A stretch of 64,000 bases of DNA from Acetobacteraceae bacterium H6797 (GCA_015223225.1 JADFCQ010000001.1:372001-436000); one strand, 5' to 3'; shown: positions 35,265-45,978, numbered from the stretch's first letter. The notes: generated by a model not told the origin, from the sequence alone. A program made the numbers and translations.

Positions 35265-35915
35265 ATGGAGAGCGCCGCGCTCTTCGCGCCTTTCGAGGCG
35301 CTCGCGGCGTCGCTCCTGCCGCATGCGCTGCGATCCGGCGATGGCGCGCATGACATCGCCCATCTTCATCGCGTCTGGCGCAACGCGCGCGCCATCCAGG
35401 CGGCGGAAGGCGGCGATGCCGAACTCCTCTGCGCCGCCGTGCTGCTGCATGACAGCGTCGCCGTCGAGAAGAACGATCCGCGCCGCCCCATGGCCTCGCG
35501 CCTCGCGGCCGAGAAGGCGGGCGGGCTGCTCGCCACCCTCGGCTGGCCCGCCGCACGCGTCGCGGCCGCCGCCCATGCCATCGAGGCGCATAGTTTCTCG
35601 GCCAATATCCCGCCCGAGACCCTCGAGGCGCGCATCCTGCAGGATGCCGACAGGCTCGACGCCATCGGCCTGATCGGCGTCGCCCGCTGCTTCTTCATCG
35701 CGGGGCGCATGGGCTCCTCGCTCTATGACCCGCGCGACCCCCTGGCGGCGCATCGCCCGCTCGATGACCGGCATTTCGCGCTCGACCATTTCGAGGCGAA
35801 GCTGCTGCGCCTGGCCGATGGCTTCCAGACGCCTGCCGGGGCAGCTATGGCACAGGCGCGACACGCTGCACTGCAGCGCTTTCGCGATGATTTCGCTGCG
35901 GAAATCGAAGCCTGA
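35265..35915 (+). CDS. HD domain phosphohydrolase (YedJ-like)
   Basis: A 216-residue protein with the HD signature: His in DGAHDIAHLHRVW, His-Asp in LLHDSVAVEKND, a later Asp in ILQDADRLDAIG. Such proteins hydrolyse nucleotides or other phosphate esters. It starts 2 bases after the M20 gene, with GAG before ATG, so they are coupled. Confidence 0.85.
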   Translation: MESAALFAPFEALAASLLPHALRSGDGAHDIAHLHRVWRNARAIQAAEGGDAELLCAAVLLHDSVAVEKNDPRRPMASRLAAEKAGGLLATLGWPAARVAAAAHAIEAHSFSANIPPETLEARILQDADRLDAIGLIGVARCFFIAGRMGSSLYDPRDPLAAHRPLDDRHFALDHFEAKLLRLADGFQTPAGAAMAQARHAALQRFRDDFAAEIEA

Positions 35916-36041
35916 GCCGATCCCGGATCACATCGCGGTCATTGCACCCCGTTATAGGCGCCGTCTCGCGCAATCGTCACCGAGGGCCGCTTGCCGGGGT
36001 TGAAATACCACGCCCATTTTCCGCCCCATCGGAATTTTGGG

Positions 36042-36551
36042 ATGACGATCATGATCTTGCGCCGTGGTTTGATGGGCCTCGCGGCCCTTCTCACCCTTGC
36101 TCCGCTGGCCGTCCGCGCCCAGTCGCTCGGCTTGGCCGAGCGCCGCGCCCTCGCCGCCTATCGGCAGGAGAAGTATCCGGCCATCGAAGCCGGCATCCAG
36201 CAGGCCGCCGGCTTTCCCGTGCCGGTCGAGGTGGAATGGGAGCAGCTGGCCCAGCCGGGCGACGCCGCCCATTACGCGCATGACGACTATTTCCTGAAGA
36301 CGATCTTCGAGCCGCTGACCGCCGCCCTGCGCAACATCACCACCGACGCGATGGGCCGCGACGCGCTGAAGGCGAAGCTGCAGCGCATCCATATCCGATT
36401 CGACGACAAGACCGCCCCGGCCTCCAACTACCCCAATGGCCTGAGCTTCAAGGACGGCACGCTCGACATCAATTGGCGCCCCTATTCCAACGCCGCCGAT
36501 GTGAAGGAGCGCACCCAGGCCATCACCCAGCTCCTGGAACGCAACCTCTGA
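36042..36551 (+). CDS. Putative exported protein of unknown function
   Basis: A 169-residue protein from ATG 36042. The N-terminal MTIMILRRGLMGLAALLTLA region ends in a VRAQ signal cleavage site. The mature part is soluble, with no recognised domain. Conserved-looking segments are DDYFLKTIFEPLT and NGLSFKDGTLDINW. An in-frame ATG at 35991 would disturb the signal peptide and is less likely. Confidence 0.7.
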   Translation: MTIMILRRGLMGLAALLTLAPLAVRAQSLGLAERRALAAYRQEKYPAIEAGIQQAAGFPVPVEVEWEQLAQPGDAAHYAHDDYFLKTIFEPLTAALRNITTDAMGRDALKAKLQRIHIRFDDKTAPASNYPNGLSFKDGTLDINWRPYSNAADVKERTQAITQLLERNL

Positions 36552-36695
36552 TGCCGGCACCAGGCGGGCGATGACCCGCCGGGCCTCCATGCTGATTTTC
36601 TGACCGCGCCCCGTGCGACATTGCGCTACTTCAATGTCCTCGGGGAGTAACTGCGAGAAAGTCGCGTCCGGAACACATCAGATGGACATCTGGCC

Positions 36696-37160
36696 ATGTC
36701 AGCCGGCCTCTCCTCGCCTCCCGTCGCTCTCCCCCAAGCGGGCTTCTCGCTCCGGCGCCTGATCGGGCCCGTGGTGCAGCCGCGCGCCTTCGCGCTGAGC
36801 GAGCCGATGAACGTGATCCGCCTCATGGCGGGCCTCTTCTACCTGCCGCATATCCTGTTCAAGCTGAACGGCATGGCCGGCTCCATGGCCTTTTTCACCA
36901 AGGCCGGGCTGGTGCCGGCGCCGCTCTTCCTGGGCCTCGCGCTGCTGACGGAAAGCCTCTCCTTCCTCTGCCTGACCTTCGGCCTCTTCACGCGCTGGGC
37001 AGGCCTGATGTCGGCGGGCTGCATGCTCGTCGCCGTCTATGCCACGGCCGCGACGAAGGGCCTGGGCTGGACCTGGAATACGGGCGGCGTCGAATACCTG
37101 GTCTTCTGGGGCGTCGCCTCGCTGATGATCTCGCTCCACGCCTTCAGGCAGCAGCGCTGA
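36696..37160 (+). CDS. DoxX family membrane protein
   Basis: A 154-residue protein with four hydrophobic helices and the DoxX pattern: NVIRLMAGLFYLPHILFKL, FFTKAGLVPAPLFL, LTESLSFLCLTFGLFTRWAGL and GGVEYLVFWGVASL. DoxX proteins are linked with oxidoreductase or thiol stress functions. It is followed by a bidirectional terminator shared with nhaA. Confidence 0.85.
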   Translation: MSAGLSSPPVALPQAGFSLRRLIGPVVQPRAFALSEPMNVIRLMAGLFYLPHILFKLNGMAGSMAFFTKAGLVPAPLFLGLALLTESLSFLCLTFGLFTRWAGLMSAGCMLVAVYATAATKGLGWTWNTGGVEYLVFWGVASLMISLHAFRQQR

Positions 37161-37167
37161 CCATGAA

Positions 37168-37194
37168 AAAGGGCGCCCCGCGAGGGCGCCCTTC
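37168..37194. terminator. Bidirectional terminator between doxX and nhaA
   Basis: AAGGGCGCCC pairs with GGGCGCCCTT around CGCGA. A-run on one side and TTCTT on the other serve both converging genes. Confidence 0.8.
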
Positions 37195-37198
37195 TTGC

Positions 37199-38383
37199 TT
37201 ACCCGACCTGCCGCCGCGCGAGGCGCAGCACGGTGAACCCGGCGAGGCCGGCCAGCACCGATCCGATCAGGATGCCGAACTTCACCCTGTCCTGCAGCGC
37301 CACGTCGTCGAAGGCGAGCAGCCCGATGAAGAGGCTCATGGTGAAGCCGATGCCGCAGAGCAGCGCCACGCCAAACATCTGCGCCCAGATCGCCTCCGCC
37401 GGCAGATCCACCAGCCGCGTCTTCACCAGCGCGAAGGTCACGCCGAAGACGCCGATCACCTTGCCCAGCAGCAGCCCGCCCGCGACGCCGAGCGTCAGCG
37501 GCTCGGTCAGCACCTCCAGGCCCACGCCCGCGAAAGAGACGCCCGCATTGGCGAAACCGAAGATGGGCACGATGAGAAAGGCGACGGGCAGATGCAGCGC
37601 GTGCTCTAGCCGATGCAGCGGCGAGGCCGCGCCATCATCCTCCGGCGCGCCGGGCGTGGCGCGCAACGGAATGGTCAGCGCGAGCAGCACGCCCGCCACC
37701 GTTGCATGCACGCCCGAGCGCAGCACCAGCAGCCAGAGCAGCGCGCCCAGCAACAGATAGGGCCAGAGGCCGTTCACCCTCCACCGCCCCAGCAGCGCCA
37801 GCACCGCCAGCACCGCCGCCGCGCCCGCGAGATCGGGCAGCGAGAGATTGCCGGTGTAGAAAAGCGCGATGATCACCACCGCCCCGAGATCATCGATGAT
37901 CGCGAGGGCTGCGAGGAAGATCTTGAGCGAGACCGGCACCCGCTTGCCCAGGAGCGAGAGCACGCCGAGCGCGAAGGCGATATCGGTCGCCGCCGGAATG
38001 GCCCAGCCACGCAGCGCCGCCGGGTCGCCCATGTTGAAGGCCGCATAGATCAGTGCCGGTGCCGCCATGCCGCCCGCGGCCGCCGCGCCGGGCAGGATAC
38101 GGCGCCCCCAGCTCGACAATTGGCCATCCAGCATCTCGCGCTTGATCTCGAGCCCGACGAGCAGGAAGAAGACCGCCATCAGCGCGTCATTGATCCAGTG
38201 GAGCAGGCTGAGCGGGCCGATATAGGCTTGCAGGGCCGAAAAATACGCCGCCGACCAGCCGGAATTGGCCGTGATGATCGCGATGATCGTGACGGCCATC
38301 AGCACGAGGCCCGAGGAGGACTCGCTGGCGAGAAAACGGCGGAAAACGGAATTGATGCGTCCGGCGGAACGGGCCTGATCCAT
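37199..38383 (-). CDS. nhaA: Na+/H+ antiporter NhaA
   Basis: A 394-residue, twelve-helix antiporter. The paired aspartates of the ion site are in [17 protein letters not shown], and the unwound-helix residue segment [13 protein letters not shown] and the Lys300-region (GKVIGVFG) are present. It exports sodium for protons at alkaline pH. The 119 bases upstream, up to tarD, hold its promoter. Confidence 0.95.
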   Translation of the reverse strand: MDQARSAGRINSVFRRFLASESSSGLVLMAVTIIAIITANSGWSAAYFSALQAYIGPLSLLHWINDALMAVFFLLVGLEIKREMLDGQLSSWGRRILPGAAAAGGMAAPALIYAAFNMGDPAALRGWAIPAATDIAFALGVLSLLGKRVPVSLKIFLAALAIIDDLGAVVIIALFYTGNLSLPDLAGAAAVLAVLALLGRWRVNGLWPYLLLGALLWLLVLRSGVHATVAGVLLALTIPLRATPGAPEDDGAASPLHRLEHALHLPVAFLIVPIFGFANAGVSFAGVGLEVLTEPLTLGVAGGLLLGKVIGVFGVTFALVKTRLVDLPAEAIWAQMFGVALLCGIGFTMSLFIGLLAFDDVALQDRVKFGILIGSVLAGLAGFTVLRLARRQVG

Positions 38384-38502
38384 GATCGGAGGCTCCCTGA
38401 AGTTAGAGGGGGTCTCCGTATCGGGCCAAGGCCCAGCGCACGCAGCACACGCTATAGGTCACACATAGTTAACCCATAGCGCCGCAGCAAGCCCCGGCGC
38501 GC

Positions 38503-39666
38503 TCAGGGCGCCAGGTCGCGCATCACCTTGATGAGGTCCGACTTGCCCTCGAAGCCGATGCCGGGCAGTTCCGGCATGGTGACGTGGCCGTCGATCACCT
38601 TGACCCCATCGGGGAAGCCGCCATAGGGCTGGAAGAGATCGGGGTAGCTCTCATTGCCGCCCAGGCCGAGCCCCGCCGCGATCATCAGCGACATCTGATG
38701 CCCGCCATGCGGGATGCAGCGGCTCCAGGACCAGCCGAATTGCGTCAGCACTTCCAGCGTGCGGAGATATTCGACGAGGCCGTAGGAAAGCGCGCAGTCG
38801 AATTGCAGCCAGTCACGATCGGGCCGCATCCCGCCATGGCGCAGCAGGTTCCGCGCATCCTGATGCGAGAAGAGGTTCTCGCCCGTCGCCATCGGCCCCG
38901 GATAGAATTCCGACAGCGCGGCCTGCAGCGCGTAATCCAGCGGGTCGCCCACTTCCTCGTACCAGAAGAGCGGGTATTGCCGGAGCATCTTGGCATAGGC
39001 GATGCCGGTCTCGAGGTCGAAGCGGCCATTGGCATCGACGGCGAGCTGCGCCTGGCTGCCGATCTCCTTCAGCACCGCCTCGATGCGGCGCTGATCCTCG
39101 GCGATGGAGGCGCCGCCGATCTTCATCTTCACCACGTTGTAGCCGCGGTCGAGATAGCTGCGCATTTCGGCGCAGAGCGCGCTGTCATCCTTGCCCGGGT
39201 AGTAATAGCCGCCCGCCGCATAGACGAAGACCTTGGGGTTCGCCTCGCGCCCATAGCGTTCGGCCAGCAGGCGGAAGAGCGGCTTGCCCTCGATCTTCGC
39301 CACCGCGTCCCACACCGCCATGTCGATGGTGCCGACGGCGACGGAGCGCTCACCATGCCCGCCGGGCTTCTCGTTCTTCATCGCCGCCGCCCAGACCTTG
39401 GCGGGGTCGATATTGTCGCGCGTGTCGTCGAGCAGGGACTTGGGGTCAGCCTCCAGCATGCGGTCGCGGAAACGCTCGCGGATCAGCCCGCCCTGCCCAT
39501 AGCGGCCATTGGAGTTGAAGCCGTAGCCCACCACCGGCTTGCCGTCGCGGATCACGTCCGTGACGACAGCCACGAGGCTCGTCGTCATCTTGGTGAAGTC
39601 GATATAGGCGTTGCGGATGGGCGAGGAGATCGGCTGGGTGATCTCGCGGATGTCGACAATGCGCAT
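38503..39666 (-). CDS. tarD: D(-)-tartrate dehydratase, enolase superfamily
   Basis: A 387-residue enzyme whose sequence closely follows Bradyrhizobium TarD: PISSPIRNAYIDFTKMTTSL, NEKPGGHGERSVAVGTIDMA and CIPHGGHQMSL. Active-site residues map with an offset of two: the KMK base motif (Lys180, Lys182), metal ligands Asp211, Glu237 and Glu263, and His320. It removes water from D-tartrate to give oxaloacetate. A LysR gene is divergent across a 119-base gap and is the likely regulator. No dedicated tartrate transporter is adjacent. Confidence 0.9.
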   Translation of the reverse strand: MRIVDIREITQPISSPIRNAYIDFTKMTTSLVAVVTDVIRDGKPVVGYGFNSNGRYGQGGLIRERFRDRMLEADPKSLLDDTRDNIDPAKVWAAAMKNEKPGGHGERSVAVGTIDMAVWDAVAKIEGKPLFRLLAERYGREANPKVFVYAAGGYYYPGKDDSALCAEMRSYLDRGYNVVKMKIGGASIAEDQRRIEAVLKEIGSQAQLAVDANGRFDLETGIAYAKMLRQYPLFWYEEVGDPLDYALQAALSEFYPGPMATGENLFSHQDARNLLRHGGMRPDRDWLQFDCALSYGLVEYLRTLEVLTQFGWSWSRCIPHGGHQMSLMIAAGLGLGGNESYPDLFQPYGGFPDGVKVIDGHVTMPELPGIGFEGKSDLIKVMRDLAP

Positions 39667-39785
39667 CTGGCATTTCCCTCACATCGTGCCGGCTGCTTTC
39701 CGGCTTGATGATGCGGGATTACAATGGCCAAACCGGCCTGCCCAATGCCAAGAGCGGTTTTCACCATGCAAGATCGGCATCAGCC

Positions 39786-40667
39786 ATGGATCTGACCTGG
39801 CTCGAGGATTTCCTGGCCCTGGCCGAGAACCGGCATTTCACCCGCGCGGCCGAGGCCCGGAACGTGACCCAGCCCGCCTTCAGCCGCCGCATCCAGGCGC
39901 TGGAGAACTGGGTCGGCACGCCGCTGGTTCATCGCTCGCCACAGGGCGTGGCGCTGAACGCCGCCGGGGAGTTCCTGCGCGATCAGGCCCTCACCCTGAC
40001 GCGGGACCTGCACCAGATGCGGCGCGGGGCGCTGAAGGCGGCCGGGCGCGAGGGTGCGGCGCTGACCATCGCGGCGACCCACGCTCTCTCCTTCACCTTC
40101 TTCCCCGGCTGGATTCGCGCCTTCGCGCCGCTGGAGGCCATGGGCACGCTCAACCTCGTCTCCGACACCATGGCGGGCTGCGAGCGGGTGCTGCTGGCGG
40201 GCGATGCGGATTTCCTCCTCTGCCACGCCCGGCCCGACACGCCGACGCGCCTGACGCCCGATGCCTTCACCAGCCTCGTGGTGGGCCGCGACCAGCTTCT
40301 GCCCCTGGTGGCGCCCGATGCGGGCGGCGGGCCGCGCTGGTCCCTCCCCGGCCCGGCTAAGCTCCTGGCCTATAGCGAGGCTTCGGGCCTGGGCCGCATC
40401 CTGGCCGCCCGCCTCGCCACCGCCCCGGACCTCGCGCTAGAAACCGTCTTCACCGCTCCACTCGCCGCGACGCTGCAGACCATGGCCTGCCAGGGCCAGG
40501 GCCTCGCCTGGCTCCCGCGCAGCCTCGCCGCCGATGACCTTGCCGCCGGCCGGCTCGTCGAGGCCGGCGATCTCCCCATCGAGGTGGAAATCCGCCTCTT
40601 CCGCCCCCGCCGCCGCCAGTCCCCGACCGCCGAGGCCTTCTGGCAGCGGCTGCAACGGGCCGCTTAA
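39786..40667 (+). CDS. LysR family transcriptional regulator
   Basis: A 293-residue regulator starting at ATG 39786 (MDLTWLEDFLALAENRHFTR). The N-terminal winged helix has AAEARNVTQPAFSRRIQALE, and the effector-binding domain follows. It is divergent from tarD, so it probably controls D-tartrate use. The gap holds a GCCGG/CCGGC inverted repeat at about 39690-39706 and an ATTACAATGGCC T-N11-A-type element. An upstream in-frame ATG at 39705 would extend into this region and is not favoured. Confidence 0.88.
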   Translation: MDLTWLEDFLALAENRHFTRAAEARNVTQPAFSRRIQALENWVGTPLVHRSPQGVALNAAGEFLRDQALTLTRDLHQMRRGALKAAGREGAALTIAATHALSFTFFPGWIRAFAPLEAMGTLNLVSDTMAGCERVLLAGDADFLLCHARPDTPTRLTPDAFTSLVVGRDQLLPLVAPDAGGGPRWSLPGPAKLLAYSEASGLGRILAARLATAPDLALETVFTAPLAATLQTMACQGQGLAWLPRSLAADDLAAGRLVEAGDLPIEVEIRLFRPRRRQSPTAEAFWQRLQRAA

Positions 40668-41160
40668 TGCGGCACGAGGGCCGAGTAGATCTCGGCCACA
40701 CGCTCTACCGTGATCCCCTCCCGCTGCTCTAGCGCCAGCGGATGGTTCGTCGGCTCCAACTCGATGCTCGGCCGCAAACCGCCATCACGCAGGTGCACCA
40801 GGGTCTTGAGATTCTCGGTATCTGGATAAAGCGGCAGGCGTGCCGACAGCCAGCCGAAATAGGGGCCGAAGGCCGCGCGTTCCGCTCGATCTAGAAGCGC
40901 CGTGAATTCGGCAAAGCTCTTCTCGCTCACCGAGACCCAGACGTTCCAGAGCAGCCTCTCCTCCTCGCCGATCACCGGGATTTCCAGGCAGCCAAGCACG
41001 AAGAAAAGCTGCCCGTCCACGACGCAGGTCTCGGTCGTCGTGGCGCCGCGCGCTGCCCGTTCAGCCTCGGGGATACCCTCCAGAAGAGCGGCATGTCGGT
41101 CCCGAATGACGACATGCCTTCATGCCAGCCGTCGCAGGTTTTGCATTTGAAGCGAAACAT
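40664..41160 (-). pseudogene. DUF2199 gene broken by a one-base frameshift
   Basis: Two frames together encode a full DUF2199 protein. The first, from ATG 41160, gives MFRFKCKTCDGWHEG then SFGTDMPLFW. The second resumes at about 41080 with EGIPEAERAARG, and continues through GCLEIPVIGEEE, FGPYFGWLSARLPLYPDT and ELEPTNHPLALEQREGI to the stop. Adding one G in the TGGAGGG stretch (41076-41082) would restore TGG-GAG and the family sequence. The C-terminal part alone has a GTG start at 41020 (118 residues). Either recent inactivation or a sequencing error in a G-run. Confidence 0.8.
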
Positions 41161-41203
41161 CCAACCCCCACCCGCCCAGGCGCCTACCGCCACGCATACC
41201 CCT

Positions 41204-41229
41204 CCGGCGCAGCCAATGGGTTGCGCCGG
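41204..41229. other. Strong hairpin upstream of transketolase
   Basis: CCGGCGCA and TGCGCCGG pair perfectly, extended by GCC/GGT, with a tight loop. No T-run follows on either strand. It may be part of the tkt leader, or separate the two divergent genes. Confidence 0.35.
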
Positions 41230-41280
41230 GCGGAGCCCACTGTCTAGAACCCCGCCAAGCTCATTGGACAGGTTTGACCC

Positions 41281-43320
41281 GTGGCCAGCATCGCCCCCGC
41301 TTCCGACGCCCCCAACCCCGCCCTCGAGATCCAGGCCGCCCTGCTGGCGCGCCCCGCGAGCGAGGCCCGGCGCATGGCGGACGCCATTCGCGTTCTGGCC
41401 ATCGACGCCGTGGAGAAGGCCAAGTCCGGCCATCCCGGCATGCCGATGGGCATGGCCGACGTGGCGCAGGTTCTCTTCACCAAGTTCCTGAAATACGACG
41501 CGGCCGACCCGCGCTGGCCCGACCGCGACCGTTTCGTGCTCTCGGGCGGCCATGGCTCCATGCTGCTCTACAGCTGGCTGTACCTGACTGGCCATGCCGG
41601 CATGTCCATCGAGGACATCAAGAACTTCCGCCAGTTGCATTCCCCCGCCGCCGGCCACCCGGAATTCGGCTACCACCCCGCGATCGAGACGACGACCGGC
41701 CCTCTCGGCCAGGGCATCGCCACCGCCGTCGGCATGGCCATCGCCGAGCGCCACCTCGCCACCCGCTTCGGCAAGAGCCTCGTCGATCACCGCACCTGGG
41801 TGATGTGCGGCGATGGCGACCTGATGGAGGGCATCAGCCACGAGGCCGCCTCCTTCGCCGGCACGCTGGGCCTGTCCAAGCTGACCGTCCTGTGGGACGA
41901 CAACAACATCTCCATCGACGGCAGCGTGGACCTGTCCTGCCGCGATGACGTTCTGAAGCGCTTCCAGGCCTATGGCTGGGCGGTGAAGCGCGTGGACGGG
42001 CATGACCACGAAGAGCTCGCCAAGGCCATGCAGGCCGCGACCCGCTCCAATAAGCCCACCCTCATCGCCTGCCGCACCATCATCGGCCTCGGCGCGCCCA
42101 CCAAGGCCGGCACCGCCGGCGTGCATGGGGCGCCCCTGGGCAAGGAGGAGGCCCAGGCCGCCAAGGCCGCGCTGGGCTGGAACCACCCGGAATTCGAGAT
42201 CCCCGAGGGCATCAAGTCCGCCTGGGAAGAGGCCGGCCGCCGCTCCGCCGGCACCCGCCGCTCCTGGCTCAAGCGCCTGGCCAAGCACCCGCAGAAGGCC
42301 GAGTTCGACCGCGCCATGTCCGGCAAGCTGCCGGAAGCCTGGCACGAGCCCCTGGCCGCCCTCCGCGCCAAGCAGGCCGAGGAGAAGCCGAAGCTCGCGA
42401 CGCGTGCCGCCAGCCAGAAGGCCCTCGAGGCCCTGGTCCCGGCCGTGCCCGAGATGATCGGCGGCTCGGCCGATCTCACCGGCTCGAACAACACCAATGT
42501 GAAGGGCATCCCGGCCATCACGCCGGAGAATTTCGCAGGCCGCTTCATCCATTACGGCATCCGCGAGCACGGCATGGCGGCTGCCATGAACGGCATGGCC
42601 CTGCATGGCGGCGTGATCCCCTATTCGGGCACCTTCCTGATCTTCGCCGACTACCTGCGCCCGGCGCTGCGCCTTTCGGCGCTGATGCATCAGCGCGTCA
42701 TCCATGTGTTGACGCATGACAGCATCGGCCTGGGCGAAGACGGCCCGACGCACCAGCCGGTCGAGACCCTCGCCTCGCTTCGCTGCATCCCGAACCTCAC
42801 CGTCTTCCGCCCGGCGGATGCCATCGAGACGGCCGAGTGCTGGGAACTGGCGGTGAAGCGCGCCGATGGCCCCTCCGTCCTGGCCCTCTCGCGCCAGAAC
42901 CTGCCCGCGCTCCGCACCGATGCCGGCGAGAACCGCTCGGCCCGCGGCGGCTATGTGCTGGCCGAGGCCTCGGGTGCCCGCAAAGCGACGCTGATCGCGA
43001 CCGGCTCGGAAGTCTCCCTCGCCATGGCCGCCCGCGAGGCGCTGGAGGCCGAGGGCATCCCCACCGCCGTCGTCTCCCTCCCCTCCTGGGAGCTGTTCGG
43101 CGCGCAGGACGAGAGCTACCGCGAGTCGGTGCTCGGCACGGGCCTGCGCGTCGGCGTGGAAGCCGCGCTGAACTTCGGCTGGGAGCGCTGGCTGGGCAGC
43201 GACGGCATTTTCGTCGGCATGACCGGCTTCGGCGCCTCGGCCCCGGCCGACCACCTCTACAAGCATTTCGGCATCACCGCCGAGGCCGTGGTCTCCGCCG
43301 TGAAGAAGAAGCTCGGCTGA
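41281..43320 (+). CDS. tkt: Transketolase
   Basis: A 679-residue thiamine-diphosphate enzyme from GTG 41281. Signatures include [16 protein letters not shown], the ThDP motif [13 protein letters not shown], and [15 protein letters not shown]. It moves two-carbon units in the pentose phosphate or Calvin routes. It is first in the tkt-gap-pgk series, though each gene is followed by its own terminator. Confidence 0.97.
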   Translation: MASIAPASDAPNPALEIQAALLARPASEARRMADAIRVLAIDAVEKAKSGHPGMPMGMADVAQVLFTKFLKYDAADPRWPDRDRFVLSGGHGSMLLYSWLYLTGHAGMSIEDIKNFRQLHSPAAGHPEFGYHPAIETTTGPLGQGIATAVGMAIAERHLATRFGKSLVDHRTWVMCGDGDLMEGISHEAASFAGTLGLSKLTVLWDDNNISIDGSVDLSCRDDVLKRFQAYGWAVKRVDGHDHEELAKAMQAATRSNKPTLIACRTIIGLGAPTKAGTAGVHGAPLGKEEAQAAKAALGWNHPEFEIPEGIKSAWEEAGRRSAGTRRSWLKRLAKHPQKAEFDRAMSGKLPEAWHEPLAALRAKQAEEKPKLATRAASQKALEALVPAVPEMIGGSADLTGSNNTNVKGIPAITPENFAGRFIHYGIREHGMAAAMNGMALHGGVIPYSGTFLIFADYLRPALRLSALMHQRVIHVLTHDSIGLGEDGPTHQPVETLASLRCIPNLTVFRPADAIETAECWELAVKRADGPSVLALSRQNLPALRTDAGENRSARGGYVLAEASGARKATLIATGSEVSLAMAAREALEAEGIPTAVVSLPSWELFGAQDESYRESVLGTGLRVGVEAALNFGWERWLGSDGIFVGMTGFGASAPADHLYKHFGITAEAVVSAVKKKLG

Positions 43321-43346
43321 GAAGACCGGCCTTCGGCCTGTCTGAG

Positions 43347-43378
43347 AAGGGGGTGGCGCTTGGCGTCGCCCCCTTTTT
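43347..43378 (+). terminator. Terminator after tkt
   Basis: AAGGGGGTGGCG pairs with CGTCGCCCCCTT (wobbles allowed) and TTTTT follows. Confidence 0.85.
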
Positions 43379-43487
43379 CATTGCGCCATCGTTGCGCCTG
43401 TTACCGCTTAGCCTTCTTCACCATAACGGTAGCGCACGGTGCCGTGACCGTTCGGTGATAAGTGTTAAGGGAAGGCAACCATAGGGA

Positions 43488-43516
43488 TTGCCAGCGGTTT
43501 CCCCTCGGGTCTAAAC
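43488..43516 (+). promoter_or_regulatory. Possible sigma-70 promoter of gap
   Basis: TTGCCA (43488-43493) and TCTAAAC (43510-43516) are separated by about 16 bases, in the AT-richer part of the 222-base gap before gap. This would give an untranslated leader of about 80 bases. The -10 match is weak. Confidence 0.35.
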
Positions 43517-43600
43517 ATTTCTAAGCGTCTACCCCCCTCAACAGCGGCATTCCGCTCTGCGATAGTGGGGACCAGGACAATGATCGAGGGAACTAGAGCG

Positions 43601-44620
43601 ATGCCGGTTAAGGTTGCCATTAACGGTTTCGGGCGCATCGGGCGCCTCGTGCTGCGCGCCATGATCGAGAGCGGCCGCACGGATGTCGAGTGCGTTGCCA
43701 TCAATGACCTCGGCTCGGTCGAGGCCAATGCCCATCTCTTCCGCTACGACAGCGTCCACGGCCGCTTCCCCGGTGAAGTCGAGGTCGATGGCCAGAACAT
43801 CACCATCAAGTACAACGGCCGCACCTACGGCCCGATCAAGGTCTCGGCCGAGCGTGACCCGACCAAGGTGCCCTACCAGGGCGTCGACGTCGCCATGGAA
43901 TGCACCGGCATCTTCACCTCGAAGGAGAAGGCCTCGGCCCTGCTCCAGGCCGGCGCCCGCAAGGTCCTGATCTCGGCGCCGGGCGACAATGCCGATGCGA
44001 CCATCGTCTACGGCGTCAACCACAAGACGCTGACCAAGGACATGACGGTCGTCTCGAACGCCTCCTGCACTACGAACTGCCTGGCGCCCGTCGCCAAGGT
44101 GCTGCACGAGAAGTTCGGCATCCTGCGCGGCTACATGGTCACCATCCACGCCTATACGGGTGACCAGAACACGGTCGATACCTTCCACAAGGACCTGCAC
44201 CGCGCTCGCGCGGCCGCCGTCTCGGCCATCCCGACCTCGACGGGTGCGGCCAAGGCCGTGGGCCTCGTCCTGCCGGAGCTGAAGGGCAAGCTGGACGGCA
44301 CCGCCATCCGCATCCCGACGCCGAACGTCTCCCTCGTCAGCCTCGACTTCGTTCCGGCCAAGACCGAGGGCCTGACCAAGGAAGCCATCAACGCCGCGAT
44401 GCTCGAAGCCTCGCAGGGCGAGCTGAAGGGCATCCTGGGCTACAACACCGCCCCGCTCGTCTCCATCGACTTCAACCACAACCCGGCCTCGTCGACCTTC
44501 GACGCCACGCAGACCCAGGTTGTCGATGGCGGCCTGGTGCGCGTGATGAGCTGGTACGACAACGAGTGGGGCTTCTCCAACCGCATGTCGGACACCGCTG
44601 CCCTCTTCGGCAGCCTCTGA
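43601..44620 (+). CDS. gap: Glyceraldehyde-3-phosphate dehydrogenase, type I
   Basis: About 339 residues from ATG 43601 ([15 protein letters not shown]), behind a GAGGG site. The catalytic cysteine is in [12 protein letters not shown] and the His in the following HAYTG region. It converts glyceraldehyde 3-phosphate to 1,3-bisphosphoglycerate. Upstream in-frame ATG codons at 43565 and 43580 would add residues not found in the family. It is followed by its own terminator, then pgk. Confidence 0.97.
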   Translation: MPVKVAINGFGRIGRLVLRAMIESGRTDVECVAINDLGSVEANAHLFRYDSVHGRFPGEVEVDGQNITIKYNGRTYGPIKVSAERDPTKVPYQGVDVAMECTGIFTSKEKASALLQAGARKVLISAPGDNADATIVYGVNHKTLTKDMTVVSNASCTTNCLAPVAKVLHEKFGILRGYMVTIHAYTGDQNTVDTFHKDLHRARAAAVSAIPTSTGAAKAVGLVLPELKGKLDGTAIRIPTPNVSLVSLDFVPAKTEGLTKEAINAAMLEASQGELKGILGYNTAPLVSIDFNHNPASSTFDATQTQVVDGGLVRVMSWYDNEWGFSNRMSDTAALFGSL

Positions 44621-44630
44621 GCCTGACGCG

Positions 44631-44656
44631 AAGGGGGGCCACGAGCCCCCCTTTTC
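44631..44656 (+). terminator. Terminator after gap
   Basis: AAGGGGGGC pairs with GCCCCCCTT around CACGA, followed by a T-run ending the stem. It may attenuate expression into pgk. Confidence 0.8.
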
Positions 44657-44683
44657 TCATCTGATCTGGCGAGGGGATCTCCG

Positions 44684-45883
44684 ATGGCCAAGTTCCGCAC
44701 CCTGAACGACCTGCCCGCGCCCAAGGGCAAGCGCATCCTTCTGCGCGCCGACCTGAACGTGCCGATGAAGGATGGCGTCATCTCCGACACCACCCGCATC
44801 GACCGCCTTTCCCCCACCATCCGCGAACTGGCGGATGCGGGTGCCAAGGTCATCGTCTGCAGCCATTTCGACCGGCCCAAGGGCAAGCGCGTGCCCGAGA
44901 TGTCGCTCAAGCCGCTGGCGGCCGCGCTCTCCAGGTCCCTGAACCGCCCCGTCGCCTTCGCCAATGACTGCGTCGGCCCCGAGGCCGAGGCGGCCGTCGC
45001 CAAGCTGAACGACGGCGATATCCTGCTGCTCGAGAACACGCGCTACCACGCGGGCGAAGAGAAGAACGACCCGGCGCTCTCCGCCGGCCTCGCCAAGCTC
45101 GCCGATGCCTATGTGAACGACGCCTTCTCGGCCGCCCACCGCGCCCATAGCTCCACCGAGGGCGTGGCGCATCTCCTCCCCTCCTATGCCGGCCGGCTGA
45201 TGCAGGCCGAGTTGGAGGCGCTGGATGCGGCGCTGGGCAACCCCTCGCGCCCGCTGATGGCGATCGTGGGCGGCGCCAAGATCTCCACCAAGCTCGACCT
45301 GCTGGGCAATCTCTCCAGCAAGGTGGACATGCTGGTGATCGGCGGCGCCATGGCCAATACCTTCCTCGCCGCGCAAGGCCACCAGGTGGGCAAGTCCCTC
45401 CAGGAAGCCGATATGCATGAAACGGCGCGGACCATCATGGCCGAGGCCAAGGGCAAGGGCTGCGAGATCATCCTGCCGGTCGATCTGCGCGTCGCCGAAG
45501 CCTTCGCGGCCAATGCGCCGAACCGCGTGGTCGGCATCGATGCCGTGCCGGCCGATATGATGGCCCTCGATGTCGGCCCCAAGACGGTCGCGCTGGTCGA
45601 GGAGAAGCTGATGAAGGCCCAGACCCTGGTCTGGAACGGCCCCTTCGGCGCCTTCGAAATTCCGCCCTTCGACATGGCGACGGTGCAGGTGGCCGAGAGC
45701 GTCGCGGGGCTCACTGCCTCCGCCGGCCTCAAGTCCATCGGCGGCGGCGGCGATACCGTCTCGGCCCTGCGCCATGCGGGCGTGGCCGAGCGCATGACCT
45801 ATGTTTCCTCTGCCGGTGGCGCCTTCCTCGAATGGCTCGAGGGCAAGGAACTGCCGGGCGTGAAGGCGCTCGAAGCCGCCTGA
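44684..45883 (+). CDS. pgk: Phosphoglycerate kinase
   Basis: A 399-residue kinase with [11 protein letters not shown], the substrate-binding SHFDRPKG region, [14 protein letters not shown] and the nucleotide-binding GGGDTVSAL motif. It makes ATP from 1,3-bisphosphoglycerate. It is last in the tkt-gap-pgk series. No fba follows. Confidence 0.97.
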   Translation: MAKFRTLNDLPAPKGKRILLRADLNVPMKDGVISDTTRIDRLSPTIRELADAGAKVIVCSHFDRPKGKRVPEMSLKPLAAALSRSLNRPVAFANDCVGPEAEAAVAKLNDGDILLLENTRYHAGEEKNDPALSAGLAKLADAYVNDAFSAAHRAHSSTEGVAHLLPSYAGRLMQAELEALDAALGNPSRPLMAIVGGAKISTKLDLLGNLSSKVDMLVIGGAMANTFLAAQGHQVGKSLQEADMHETARTIMAEAKGKGCEIILPVDLRVAEAFAANAPNRVVGIDAVPADMMALDVGPKTVALVEEKLMKAQTLVWNGPFGAFEIPPFDMATVQVAESVAGLTASAGLKSIGGGGDTVSALRHAGVAERMTYVSSAGGAFLEWLEGKELPGVKALEAA

Positions 45884-45899
45884 GCGGTCAGGCGAGGCG

Positions 45900-45941
45900 A
45901 AATGAAAAAGGCCGGGCAGTCATGCCCGGCCTTTTTCATTG
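45900..45941. terminator. Strong terminator after pgk
   Basis: AATGAAAAAGGCCGGGCA and TGCCCGGCCTTTTTCATT form an 18-bp perfect stem around GTCA, with A- and T-runs within it. It works in the plus direction and could also act in reverse. Confidence 0.93.
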
Positions 45942-45978
45942 CCAAGTCAAAGAGCGGGCTTCTCTGTGCCGCGCCAGG

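Noticed and set aside
40972..43266. 764-codon minus-strand frame opposite transketolase
   Set aside because: Most is antisense shadow of tkt. Only its last part (from 41160) is real, as the N-terminus of the DUF2199 pseudogene.
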